DNA from: Chlorogloea sp. CCALA 695 | GTDB taxonomy: Bacteria; Cyanobacteriota; Cyanobacteriia; Cyanobacteriales; Chroococcidiopsidaceae | Length of the DNA stretch: 38,612 nucleotides | NCBI RefSeq assembly: GCF_003003885.1 | Contig: NZ_PVWN01000046.1 | Coordinates: forward strand, 1 to 38,612 | Direction of reading: 5' to 3' | Shown here: positions 10,050-17,933 of the stretch, in pieces | Layout of the letters: every line of letters begins with the position of its first letter | Numbering within the stretch: position 1 is the first letter of the stretch | Notes under the pieces: generated by a model | Told to the model about the DNA's origin: nothing | Seen by the model: only the letters and a program-made list of their open reading frames with translations | Databases searched by the model: none | Position numbers and translations under genes: made by a program

Positions 10050-10072
10050 TTTATAACTTATGTTCGATATAA
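10050..10072. promoter_or_regulatory. Operator-like motif, copy 1 (upstream of the TetR gene)
   Basis: The 23-bp sequence TTTATAAC-TT-ATGTT-C-GATATAA lies about 48 bases ahead of the TetR start. It recurs with three mismatches at 12701-12723 ahead of another gene of the same island. The ends TTATA/TATAA are dyad-like. A TetR binding site is inferred. Confidence 0.4.
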
Positions 10073-10119
10073 AATATAGCGGTAGGGGATAATTGTAGAT
10101 ATTAAGTTTATTGCTCCGT

Positions 10120-10692
10120 ATGCCGAAGATTGTTGACCACGACCAATACCGCCAAGAACTGCTGATGAAAAGTTTTGACTTATTTGCTCAGAAAAGTTAT
10201 AGCTCGATTACCATGCGGCAGTTAGCGCAAGGAATAGGGGTGTCTACAGGAACGTTGTATCACTACTTTGCTAGCAAAGAAGCTTTGTTTTTGCAGTTGA
10301 CGGAAGAATTAGATCGGCAAAACGTGATGCACTTTTTAGCAGAAGCAGGAAATCCACCAACTTTAAAAGAGCGGATTGAGAGCTTATTTCAATTTGTTGC
10401 CAAACATGAAGACCATATAGGCAAGCAAACTTTGCTGTGGATTGATTTTTGCCAACATAACGACTGGTCTGATAGCTCTACTAAAGAAAAGTTTAAAGAA
10501 GTAGATGAACAAACAATTTTAGCACTGGCTGATTATATGCAAATTACCGATAGAGTCATTATTGATCTGATTTTTAATTTGCTCTATGGCTTGATGTTGC
10601 GGCGGTTATTTGGAGAAGAAACTATTTCTTATACAGAACAAGGAGCCTTAGTAGGCAAGATGTTAGCTAATTACATGGGAGAGGAAAAATGA
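10120..10692 (+). CDS. TetR/AcrR-family transcriptional regulator
   Basis: 190 residues from ATG 10120; a TTG three codons earlier is the alternative. The N-terminal helix-turn-helix (about residues 18-45) has ITMRQLAQGIGVSTGTLYHYF, the signature of the TetR family. The C-terminal ligand-binding domain is divergent. Its stop overlaps the start of the DevB-like gene by four bases (ATGA), so the two are translationally coupled. TetR-DevB-DevC-DevA sets are common in cyanobacteria, and by analogy it probably represses this exporter in response to an unknown ligand. Confidence 0.93.
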   Translation: MPKIVDHDQYRQELLMKSFDLFAQKSYSSITMRQLAQGIGVSTGTLYHYFASKEALFLQLTEELDRQNVMHFLAEAGNPPTLKERIESLFQFVAKHEDHIGKQTLLWIDFCQHNDWSDSSTKEKFKEVDEQTILALADYMQITDRVIIDLIFNLLYGLMLRRLFGEETISYTEQGALVGKMLANYMGEEK

Positions 10693-11870
10693 AAGATGTG
10701 CCATCGCTTCCTCTGCCTGAAAACAAAAAGTTAATTGGGTTAGTTGTAGCGGCTATAGCTGCTACAACTGCGATCGCTTACTATGGCATTTCTCAGTCAG
10801 GATTGCTAACGCCATCGTCCCCAGAACCAGTGTTAACAACGCCTCCAGCTAAGAAAGTAACGGCTTTAGGGAGGCTAGAGCCAGAAGCAGAAACAATCAG
10901 CTTGGCTGCCCCTGTAGCTTTGGATGGTGATCGCTTAGAGCAATTATTAGTTACCGAAGGCGACATTGTTAAAAAGGGGCAAGTAGTGGCAATCTTAGAT
11001 TCGCGCGATCGCTTGAGCGATGAATTGCAACAAGCCAAGGAGCAAGTAAAAAACGCTATTGCCAAGCTCAATCAAGTAATTGCTGGGGCAAAAACTGGAG
11101 AAATTCAAGCGCAACAAGCAACGATTACTCAGTTAGAGGCAGAGTTAAAGGGTGGCAGCGAAACTCAAAATGCAGCGATCACCAGGTGGCAATCGGAAGT
11201 CCGTAATGCTAATGCTGAGTATAACCGTTTTGGGCAGTTGTACGGACAAGGTGTGATCGCGTCTTCTAACTTAGATAGCAAGCGCTTGGTAGCAGAAACA
11301 ACAGAGGCGCAATTACAAGAAGCGATCGCCACTAGAAACCGCAATTTCAGCAGTCTGCAAGCTCAAATAAGTCAAGCTAAAGCTACCTTAAATCGGATCG
11401 CCGAAGTACGTCCGGTAGATGTGCAAGCGGCGCAAACAGGGGTAGAAAGTGCGGTTACGGCGGTTAAAGGCGCTCAAACGGCTTTGGATCGAGCTTATAT
11501 TCGTTCGCCAATAGCAGGACAAATTCTTAAAATTCATACCCACCCTGGAGAAAAACTCAGCGATGACGGAATTGTTGAGATGGGAAAAACTGACCAAATG
11601 GTGGCAATAGCAGAAGTTTATCAAACTGATATTGGTAAAGTGCGAGTTGGACAGCAAGCAGTAGTTACAAGTCAAGCCTTTGATAGTGAAATCAAAGGCA
11701 CAGTGGCGCACATTGGTTTGCAAGTAGAGCAACAAAAAGTATTTAAAAATCAACCAGGAGAAAACCTTGATCGCCGCGTAGTTGAAGTAAAAATTCGCCT
11801 CAACCCTCAAGATAGCAAGCGTGTTACAGGTTTAACTAATTTGCAAGTACAAACAGCAATTAATCTTTAG
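10689..11870 (+). CDS. HlyD/DevB-family membrane-fusion protein
   Basis: 393-residue periplasmic adaptor of an ABC exporter. It has one N-terminal transmembrane helix (about 14-35), a lipoyl-like half-motif (LEQLLVTEGDIVKKGQVVAILDS cut here by position, about 82-104), and a long coiled coil (about 108-235). The second lipoyl half contains SPIAGQILKIHTHPGEKL, followed by a beta-barrel domain. Family knowledge: DevB links the DevCA inner-membrane ATPase complex to TolC for glycolipid or other export. The partner permease is unusually far away (14559), with unrelated genes in between. Confidence 0.92.
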   Translation: MKDVPSLPLPENKKLIGLVVAAIAATTAIAYYGISQSGLLTPSSPEPVLTTPPAKKVTALGRLEPEAETISLAAPVALDGDRLEQLLVTEGDIVKKGQVVAILDSRDRLSDELQQAKEQVKNAIAKLNQVIAGAKTGEIQAQQATITQLEAELKGGSETQNAAITRWQSEVRNANAEYNRFGQLYGQGVIASSNLDSKRLVAETTEAQLQEAIATRNRNFSSLQAQISQAKATLNRIAEVRPVDVQAAQTGVESAVTAVKGAQTALDRAYIRSPIAGQILKIHTHPGEKLSDDGIVEMGKTDQMVAIAEVYQTDIGKVRVGQQAVVTSQAFDSEIKGTVAHIGLQVEQQKVFKNQPGENLDRRVVEVKIRLNPQDSKRVTGLTNLQVQTAINL

Positions 11871-11952
11871 TTGGTTTTAAGCATACATTCTACTGGTTTA
11901 GGAGGTAGGGCAAAATGTTAATAAATTTGTTTTCATCCATTGGAGTAGCAAA

Positions 11953-12645
11953 ATGACTGAGCAAACAATTCAAGAACAAATTGCTTACTACAAAGCTAGA
12001 GCTAAAGAATATGATGAATGGTTTTATCGAATTGGGCGCTATGATCGCGGATTGGAAATAAATCAGCGTTGGTTTGATGAAGTTGCGGCGCTCAAAAATG
12101 TTGTCCAGCAAGTGGGAATTGTTGATTCGATATTAGAGTTAGCTTGCGGTACTGGAATATGGACACAAGAACTTTTAAAAATTGGCAAGCAAGTTACAGC
12201 GATAGATGTTTCCCAAGAAATGATTGAAATTAATCGCCAAAAACTAAACAACGCTCTTAACGTAGAATATCGGCAGCTAGATTTATTTTCATGGCAACCA
12301 GACAAACAATATGATCTAGTTTTCTTTTCTTTTTGGCTATCTCACATTCCCCCCGCAAAAGTTGATGAGTTTTTAAGTAAAGTTTATGACTCAGTTCTAC
12401 CAAAGGGGAAAGTTATGATTATTGACTCTTATTTTGAAATAACATCTTCAGCTAAAGATCATCTGCTTCAAAACAAAAATGAAATTTACCAAAAGCGCAA
12501 GCTAAATGACGAGCGAGAGTTTCAAATATTTAAAATTTATTATCAACCTGATGTTCTGCTGCACAAACTAACTCAAGCTGGCTTCCAAGCCGAGGCAAGA
12601 CTTACAGATACATACTTTATTTACGCTCAAGGAGTAAAGGTTTAA
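11953..12645 (+). CDS. Class I SAM-dependent methyltransferase
   Basis: 230 residues with a GGAG ribosome-binding site. The SAM-binding motif I is ILELACGTGIWTQEL (about residues 55-69), with the acidic residue at the end of strand 2 in VTAIDVSQEMI (about 78-88). A motif III-like LPKGKVMIIDSYFE is near 148-161. The N-terminal segment YYKARAKEYDEWFYR is typical of small-molecule methyltransferases. The substrate is unknown. It sits between the DevB-like adaptor and the DUF2834 gene, where devC would normally follow. Confidence 0.92.
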   Translation: MTEQTIQEQIAYYKARAKEYDEWFYRIGRYDRGLEINQRWFDEVAALKNVVQQVGIVDSILELACGTGIWTQELLKIGKQVTAIDVSQEMIEINRQKLNNALNVEYRQLDLFSWQPDKQYDLVFFSFWLSHIPPAKVDEFLSKVYDSVLPKGKVMIIDSYFEITSSAKDHLLQNKNEIYQKRKLNDEREFQIFKIYYQPDVLLHKLTQAGFQAEARLTDTYFIYAQGVKV

Positions 12646-12700
12646 CATTTTTGCAACAGTCTAAATTCAACAGCAAAAGTTACTGAGAGTTCTAAGTTGA

Positions 12701-12723
12701 TTTATAACGAATGTTTGATATAA
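12701..12723. promoter_or_regulatory. Operator-like motif, copy 2 (upstream of the DUF2834 gene)
   Basis: TTTATAAC-GA-ATGTT-T-GATATAA matches copy 1 at 10050-10072 in 20 of 23 positions. It abuts the ribosome-binding site (AAGGAG) of the gene starting at 12734. A truncated variant (TTTATAGACGAATGA) occurs at 13080-13094 ahead of the phosphatase gene. Confidence 0.4.
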
Positions 12724-12733
12724 GGAGATTTTT

Positions 12734-13075
12734 ATGCTTCAAACTACATACTTAATTCTTTGTATCCTGGGAACTATTCTACCTTATTCCCAATTCGTGC
12801 CGTTTTTATTAGAGCATGGCTTAAACCTACAGCTTTTCTTCGAGCAGTTATTTGTCAATCGCATCTCTAGCTTTTTTGCTATGGATTTGATTGTTTCATC
12901 GCTAGCCCTCTGGGTTTTCATATTCTGGGAAGGTTCGCGATTGGGAATGAAAAATTTATGGGTTTATATTGCTAGTAACTTGCTCGTTGGAGTTTCTTTA
13001 GGATTACCGCTATTTTTGCTAATGAGACAGCGAAAACTAGAGGAATATGTTGATAAAAAGTCAGTTTCTAATTAA
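12734..13075 (+). CDS. DUF2834-type small membrane protein
   Basis: 113 residues with three or four hydrophobic segments (about 5-24, 46-68, 73-97) and a charged C-terminal tail. The pattern YLILCILGTILPYSQFVPFL near the N terminus and SSFFAMDLIVSSLALWVF in the middle fits the DUF2834 family of small integral membrane proteins of unknown function. The AAGGAG ribosome-binding site is strong. An operator-like motif lies just upstream, so it may belong to the TetR regulon. Confidence 0.8.
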   Translation: MLQTTYLILCILGTILPYSQFVPFLLEHGLNLQLFFEQLFVNRISSFFAMDLIVSSLALWVFIFWEGSRLGMKNLWVYIASNLLVGVSLGLPLFLLMRQRKLEEYVDKKSVSN

Positions 13076-13170
13076 TAAGTTTATAGACGAATGACACTTC
13101 TTTCAAGTTGTTGCAGTAGAAAAAAGGACATGGTCATTGTAAATAATCGCCATCAAAATAGAGCGGGATT

Positions 13171-13713
13171 ATGTATAGATTTGCTGCGGCATCAAAACAA
13201 GAAATTATCGTGTTTGGATCTGCTAAGCCTGAATTTGCAAATGAAAAAGTGAGTGATTGGATTGGATATATGCAACGTCAAAAAATTGAGCGAGTTTGCT
13301 GTTTGCTACCCAAAAAGCAACTTGCACCTTATGCAAACTTGCTAGGTAATTACGAACAAAAATTTGGACATCAAAAAGTTTGTTGGACACCCATTGACGA
13401 TTTTACAATACCTCACCCTGACGCACTAACTGGAAAAATATTGCCATTTTTGCTTGAAGCAGACAAGCATTCAGAGAAAGTAGTCGTGCATTGTAGTGGA
13501 GGTGTTGGACGTACTGGGCTTGTTTTAGCAGCTTGGCTAGTGTATGGGCGCGGATTCTCTAACAAAACAGCAATTGCAGCAGTCAATCAAACAGGTAGGA
13601 ATTCTTATGAAGCAGCAATTGCAGCAGTTTTTCAAGCAAAAAATCCCCTTAAAGTAGTTGCAGATATTGACTTACTTCTAACGACGATCGCGCATCTGTC
13701 AACCTTTAACTAA
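13171..13713 (+). CDS. Protein-tyrosine/dual-specificity phosphatase-like protein
   Basis: 180 residues with the phosphatase P-loop VVHCSGGVGRTG. The catalytic cysteine is at 108 and the phosphate-binding arginine at 114 (HCX5R(S/T) type). A candidate general-acid aspartate lies upstream in PIDDFTIPHP (about 75-84). The active-site set is complete, so catalysis is plausible, on phosphotyrosine or another phosphomonoester. It lies in the island between the DUF2834 gene and the devC relic. No kinase is adjacent, so its substrate is unknown. Confidence 0.85.
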   Translation: MYRFAAASKQEIIVFGSAKPEFANEKVSDWIGYMQRQKIERVCCLLPKKQLAPYANLLGNYEQKFGHQKVCWTPIDDFTIPHPDALTGKILPFLLEADKHSEKVVVHCSGGVGRTGLVLAAWLVYGRGFSNKTAIAAVNQTGRNSYEAAIAAVFQAKNPLKVVADIDLLLTTIAHLSTFN

Positions 13714-13725
13714 GAACACAAAGCC

Positions 13726-13926
13726 ATGCTGTACAAAACATCTTTTGTTTGGTTTCGCTTTTTTCGCCGCAAAACTTATCTTTGGTTAATTTTGGCGATC
13801 GCATCTTGTAAAGTCATTTACCTATGTGGGACGGAACAACAAAAAGAAAAAAACCGTTTAGCTGTAGCTATTGTCAAGATTGATTTTGTCAAGTTTTACG
13901 CATTTATAAACGATCTATTGTGGTGA
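13726..13926 (+). pseudogene. Relic of the 5' end of a devC-like permease gene
   Basis: A 66-codon open frame. Its segment at 13846-13872 matches codons 15-23 of the intact devC-like gene (14601-14627) in 25 of 27 bases and in the same frame (EKNRLAVAI versus EKTRLAVAI). The similarity fades after about 17 codons, and nothing downstream resembles the rest of the permease. The upstream half does not match. I read it as a broken duplicate of the devC start, left when genes entered or were rearranged within the devBC operon. Confidence 0.55.
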
Positions 13927-13932
13927 ACAAAA

Positions 13933-14550
13933 ATGAGTACCGAAGTTATTTGTTTAGAAATATCTCAAATTGACGCAGCCAGCAAAACCCTTGCTCATGC
14001 TTTTAATGACGACCCGATTTTTCGTCACTTTGCCTCCGAACGCGAACAAGCAAGACTTGGTGCAATTCAGTTGCTTGCTAAAACTGCATTGCGTTACAGC
14101 CAGTCCTACAACCATATTTATACAACCGCAAAGGAGTTAAAAGGAGTCGCAATCTGGATACCTCCAGGCAAATTTCCGCTTAACGACTTACGTTTATTGC
14201 GATTAGGTTTATATACTTTACCTTTCAAACTGCGTCTTAACCGACTAAGGCAATTAATATCACTATTCTTGACGATGGAAAAACATCACAAGCAAGACAT
14301 AACTCAGCCTCATTGGTATTTATTTATGCTGGGTGTTTCTCCCACCTATCAACGCCAAGGGATAGGTAATTTATTGCTGCAACCAATTCTTAAACAGGCA
14401 GATAGTGAAAAATTGTCTTGTTACCTAGAAACCTCAACCGAAGGCGGAGTTCGCTTCTATCAAAGACTTGGTTTTGAAGTAGTGCGAACAGGTGGTTTAC
14501 CAGAAGCAGACTTTAAATTTTGGACAATGAAGCGATCGCCACAATCATAA
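13933..14550 (+). CDS. GNAT-family N-acetyltransferase
   Basis: 205 residues. The acetyl-CoA-binding motif is in LGVSPTYQRQGIGNLLLQPI (about residues 133-152; Q/RxxGxG pattern). The C-terminal YLETSTEGGVRFYQRLGF segment is typical of GNAT proteins that acetylate small molecules. The substrate is unknown. It starts seven bases after the devC relic and ends nine bases before the intact devC-like gene, so it is probably co-transcribed with devC. Confidence 0.9.
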   Translation: MSTEVICLEISQIDAASKTLAHAFNDDPIFRHFASEREQARLGAIQLLAKTALRYSQSYNHIYTTAKELKGVAIWIPPGKFPLNDLRLLRLGLYTLPFKLRLNRLRQLISLFLTMEKHHKQDITQPHWYLFMLGVSPTYQRQGIGNLLLQPILKQADSEKLSCYLETSTEGGVRFYQRLGFEVVRTGGLPEADFKFWTMKRSPQS

Positions 14551-14558
14551 AAATAATT

Positions 14559-15713
14559 ATGTTTAACAAAATCCCTCTAGCGTGGCTGCAAGTAACTAGA
14601 GAAAAAACCCGTTTAGCTGTAGCTATAGCAGGAATTGCTTTTGCCGATGTGTTGATATTTATTCAAATGGGTTTTGAAGGTGCGCTGTACGATTCCGCCA
14701 CCAAACCTCATCGCACCTTGCAAGCAGATTTGGTGTTAATTAATCCACAATTTCAGACATTGTTTTCAGTCAAAAGCTTTCCAAGAGAGCGGTTGTACCA
14801 AGCTTTGAGTTATGAAGGAGTCAATAAAGTTAGTCCGTTATACATTTCTACCGGACAGTGGCAAAATCCTGAAACCCGCGTTAGTCGGGCAATTTTGGTT
14901 TGGGGAGTCGATCCCGCAAGTCCTACTTTCAAGTTTCCTGAAGTAAATCGGAATTTAGACCAGCTAAAGCTATTAAATCAGGTACTGTTTGACCAATCTG
15001 GTCGTCCTGAGTATGGCAAAGTTGCAGATATTTTTAATCAAACAGGTACAGTAGAAACAGAGTTAAATAACAAAATTATCAGTGTCAAAGGCTTGTTTAC
15101 CAACGGATCGTCTTTTGCGGCGGATGGCAATGTTATTACTAGCGACTCCACATTTTTACAACTATTTCCCGATCGCACACCAGCAGAAATTGAAGTTGGT
15201 TTAATTAATTTAACCCCCGGTGCGGATATTGAGCGAGTGCGAAGTCAATTAATCACTGGTTTACCCAATGATGTCAAAGTGTTAACTACCGAAGAATTTG
15301 CCCAAATTGAAAAAGACTATTGGGCAAGTGGTACGGGTATCGGCTTTATATTTGGTTTGGGTGTAGGAGTGGGGTTTATTGTCGGGATCGTAATTGTCTA
15401 TCAAATTTTGTATGCCGATGTCTCTGACCATTTGCCAGAATACGCCACTCTGAAGGCGATGGGTTATACAAACCTATATTTGCTAGGAGTTTTGACCCAA
15501 GAAGCGTTATTGCTGGCAATTTTGGGCTTTTTGCCAGCTTTTGCCCTTTCTTTTGGACTGTATCAAGTCACCTATGCAGCTACACTTTTACCAATTTCAA
15601 TGACCGTAGATCGAGCAGTAACAGTATTAGTGCTAACAATTATTATGTGCAGCGTTTCTGGTGCGATCGCCATGCGAAAACTCCGCTCCGCCGATCCTGC
15701 GGAGGTTTTTTAA
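14559..15713 (+). CDS. DevC-family ABC exporter permease
   Basis: 384 residues from ATG 14559, chosen because FNKIPLAWLQVTREKTRL is the usual DevC N terminus. A cytoplasmic N-terminal segment is followed by the first transmembrane helix (about 20-40) and a large periplasmic domain. Three further helices lie at about 262-290, 310-335 and 350-370, the FtsX/MacB topology. Family knowledge: DevC works with DevB and the ATPase DevA. DevB is 2.7 kb upstream here, and no ATPase gene follows; the next gene is a GAP-family protein. Confidence 0.92.
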   Translation: MFNKIPLAWLQVTREKTRLAVAIAGIAFADVLIFIQMGFEGALYDSATKPHRTLQADLVLINPQFQTLFSVKSFPRERLYQALSYEGVNKVSPLYISTGQWQNPETRVSRAILVWGVDPASPTFKFPEVNRNLDQLKLLNQVLFDQSGRPEYGKVADIFNQTGTVETELNNKIISVKGLFTNGSSFAADGNVITSDSTFLQLFPDRTPAEIEVGLINLTPGADIERVRSQLITGLPNDVKVLTTEEFAQIEKDYWASGTGIGFIFGLGVGVGFIVGIVIVYQILYADVSDHLPEYATLKAMGYTNLYLLGVLTQEALLLAILGFLPAFALSFGLYQVTYAATLLPISMTVDRAVTVLVLTIIMCSVSGAIAMRKLRSADPAEVF

Positions 15714-15732
15714 TCTCCATCAGTGTAATTAA

Positions 15733-16401
15733 ATGCCATCTTTACTTGCTTATCTTGTGGCGCTCGCTGCCTTAGACAGCCTCAACCCCACTACTACAGT
15801 ATTCCAAATTTATCTACTTAGTACCCCTAAGCCAGTTCCTCGCTCTGTGGCATTTATTGCTGGAGTATTTATTACTTACTGGGCGGCGGGACTTGCCGTA
15901 GTAATAGGAGTAAGTCAATTAAATATCACTTTTCAACTGCCAAATTTAGCGCTATACATAGTTCAACTAATTATTGGCGTAGTCTTATTTTTGTTTGGTT
16001 GGAATCTTAAAGATACTGCCTCTGATTCCCAAAAAATTAAGCCTCTTTCTCAGCTAACGACTTTTCAAGCTTTTCTAGTTGGAGGTGCGGCGACGCTTTG
16101 GGACTTCCCGACGGCGTTGCCTTACTTAGCGGCGATTGAGCGGATTAGTACAACGCAGTTTGATTTATTAACAATAGTGAGCATTCTAGGAATCTACAAC
16201 ACTATCTTTATTTTGCCTCTAGTTGCTTTAGTTGGAATTTACCTTTATCTAGGCGATCACAGTGTAAATTTGATTTCTGCTATTAATCAATCGATCCGGA
16301 AATGGGGACACAAAATATTGCGATTTCTATTGATTGGGCTAGGCATTGTCCTAATCGTCGATGGGATTGCTTTTTTTCTAGGACAACCAATTTTTCAATA
16401 A
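15733..16401 (+). CDS. GAP (SfLAP)-family membrane protein
   Basis: 222 residues with about six transmembrane helices and the N-terminal SLNPTTTVFQIYLL segment. The polar DSLNP in helix 1 and the mid-protein GGAATLWDFPTALPYLAAI fit the GAP/Sap family (related to LysE/CcdA-type transporters), whose mycobacterial members help export glycolipids. The function in cyanobacteria is unknown. It starts 19 bases after devC, so it probably belongs to the same operon, and it could serve export of the same compound. Confidence 0.78.
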   Translation: MPSLLAYLVALAALDSLNPTTTVFQIYLLSTPKPVPRSVAFIAGVFITYWAAGLAVVIGVSQLNITFQLPNLALYIVQLIIGVVLFLFGWNLKDTASDSQKIKPLSQLTTFQAFLVGGAATLWDFPTALPYLAAIERISTTQFDLLTIVSILGIYNTIFILPLVALVGIYLYLGDHSVNLISAINQSIRKWGHKILRFLLIGLGIVLIVDGIAFFLGQPIFQ

Positions 16402-16522
16402 TTTATCCAATTACACGCAACGATTCAAACTCAACAACCCGCTCAGAATCTTTTAATTTCGGGGTTAGAACCTGTTATTTCTGCCTAACAAAAGATTTAA
16501 TAGTAAATTAGCTGAGTATACT

Positions 16523-17131
16523 TTAATCAATAAGCCCAAACTTGTAGGTTTCTAAAATTGTAGCCAAGGTTTTTTGAAAGCTTCTATTTGTACAGATTTG
16601 CTTATTACCAATCGTAAATACTGGTTTTGCTCGGTCAAAAATAGCTGCACAAAGCTGAGAAAGATCGTGCCGGGCGCGATAATAAATTCCATCTACTTGA
16701 GATGGGTGATTCCACAATGCTAATGCCCAACGTTGAGCTACTTTATGCTCTGCAACAGTTAGACGAGCATCAGCGCTTAGGTGGACTACGCCAGAGCCAC
16801 TTAAATCTACTAATTGCAAAGGGCGAGTACAAATAAGCTGGCTAATACTACGCAGAGACAATTCTCGATAGGATATTACCTGAATACCTGTTTGGCTACC
16901 AAAGGTTTCAATAAAGCAGCCCTGGGGGTCAGCAGCGATGTACATTACCCCATATTCTTGCGCTGGAGCGTCAAAGCGGTTTGCACCAGAGTCGCCAAAA
17001 TACAAAGGACTGTGGCGGATCTGATGAATGCGAAACCAAGATTTTTCTATTTGGATAATAGGTAAATTCTGCGCCTGTAAGTCGGTGGGTGGCTCTGGAT
17101 GAAGACCTGGAGAACCTGATTCTACTGTCAA
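16523..17131 (-). CDS. RES-domain toxin
   Basis: 202 residues. The RES domain (about 30-180) shows its defining residues: arginine in RIHQIRHSPLYFG, glutamate in CFIETFG and serine in LVDLSGSG. The segment ANRFDAPAQEYGVMYIAADP is the family hallmark. Family knowledge: RES toxins deplete NAD+ or ADP-ribosylate targets and are blocked by an Xre/MbcA/ParS antitoxin. The start codon overlaps the antitoxin stop (17128-17131, ATGA), so translation is coupled with antitoxin first. All three namesake residues are present, so it is likely active. Confidence 0.9.
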   Translation of the reverse strand: MTVESGSPGLHPEPPTDLQAQNLPIIQIEKSWFRIHQIRHSPLYFGDSGANRFDAPAQEYGVMYIAADPQGCFIETFGSQTGIQVISYRELSLRSISQLICTRPLQLVDLSGSGVVHLSADARLTVAEHKVAQRWALALWNHPSQVDGIYYRARHDLSQLCAAIFDRAKPVFTIGNKQICTNRSFQKTLATILETYKFGLID

Positions 17132-17796
17132 GCGGCTCCCTGCTCTCCATAAATTTTTGCTGCATTCATAACTACTTCTAAATTACCCTCACGTAGCAAT
17201 TCTAAAGGTGATAGCCCACTCAACCTAATATTACCGTTAATCATCCAAGCTGTTTGCATCCAAGGATCGCGAACTTGGAGATGCTGCAACACTTTTTCTA
17301 AACCGCGTAGAGTTTCTCCTGTACCAAATTGCCAGGCTGGATAAACATACGCACGTCCCGCAAGTAATCCGATAAGTTTGCCGTTTAACCGTCGCTTATC
17401 TACAGCTTGGCGTTTAATTCCTAAAATCTGTGCTGCTTCCTCAGAAGATACAATCCCACCTTCGGCTTGAAGTAGCTGCCGTTTTGCTATTAATCCTCGG
17501 ATTTTCGCCTCAGCTAAAGGATCTCTAGACGGAAGAACTTGCATAGCTTCCGGCAGTTGCAACAGTGCCAATAATAGATCGTAATCCGTAGGCGCAGCCG
17601 TTGCTTCTTCTAAAGAAACCTCGTCTGTTAGCGTTAGTAAGGCTCTGATCGCACGAACTAGAAAAATTTGCTTGACTTCTTTCCTACTATGATTAAATTC
17701 TGAGACTAAAGGCAACAGTAGATCGATTGATTCTCTAGGCAGTTGGTTAATACTGCCGTGTAACTGAGTTTTCTTTTCTTCAATAGTCAAACTCAT
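17128..17796 (-). CDS. MbcA/ParS/Xre-type antitoxin of the RES pair
   Basis: 222 residues. The C-terminal toxin-binding domain (about 175-222) has PWMQTAWMINGNIRLSGLSP and ends VVMNAAKIYGEQGAA, as in MbcA/ParS/Xre proteins. A DNA-binding-like helical segment SSEEAAQILGIKRQAVDKRR is at about 118-137. The N-terminal 110 residues are extra compared with short antitoxins and are unassigned. A GGGAGG ribosome-binding site precedes ATG 17796. It probably neutralises the RES toxin and represses the operon through the palindrome at 17829-17844. Confidence 0.87.
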   Translation of the reverse strand: MSLTIEEKKTQLHGSINQLPRESIDLLLPLVSEFNHSRKEVKQIFLVRAIRALLTLTDEVSLEEATAAPTDYDLLLALLQLPEAMQVLPSRDPLAEAKIRGLIAKRQLLQAEGGIVSSEEAAQILGIKRQAVDKRRLNGKLIGLLAGRAYVYPAWQFGTGETLRGLEKVLQHLQVRDPWMQTAWMINGNIRLSGLSPLELLREGNLEVVMNAAKIYGEQGAA

Positions 17797-17828
17797 AACC
17801 GAGCCTCCCTTGGTTGCTTAAGTATATC

Positions 17829-17844
17829 ATTTGCTATAGCAAAT
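17829..17844. promoter_or_regulatory. Perfect 16-bp palindrome, candidate toxin-antitoxin operator
   Basis: ATTTGCTATAGCAAAT is a perfect palindrome starting 33 bases upstream of the antitoxin start. On the minus strand it lies between a TTGACG hexamer (17849-17854) and an AATGAT-like -10, where a bound repressor would block RNA polymerase. The promoter hexamers are weak; the palindrome is certain. Confidence 0.6.
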
Positions 17845-17933
17845 ACTACGTCAACTTTTATAGGTGGCAGGAGTAGATTTAGTAGTGTTAATGGGACTTG
17901 CTGGCGATCGCGTGATTATTTGCCTAAAATATT

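Noticed and set aside
11388-11810. 140-codon minus-strand frame inside the DevB-like gene
   Set aside because: It is antisense to a clear HlyD/DevB coding sequence and its product resembles nothing known.
16302-16511. 69-codon plus-strand frame overlapping the end of the GAP-family gene
   Set aside because: Most of it is an alternate frame of the GAP-family gene, and the remainder has no ribosome-binding site or recognisable family.
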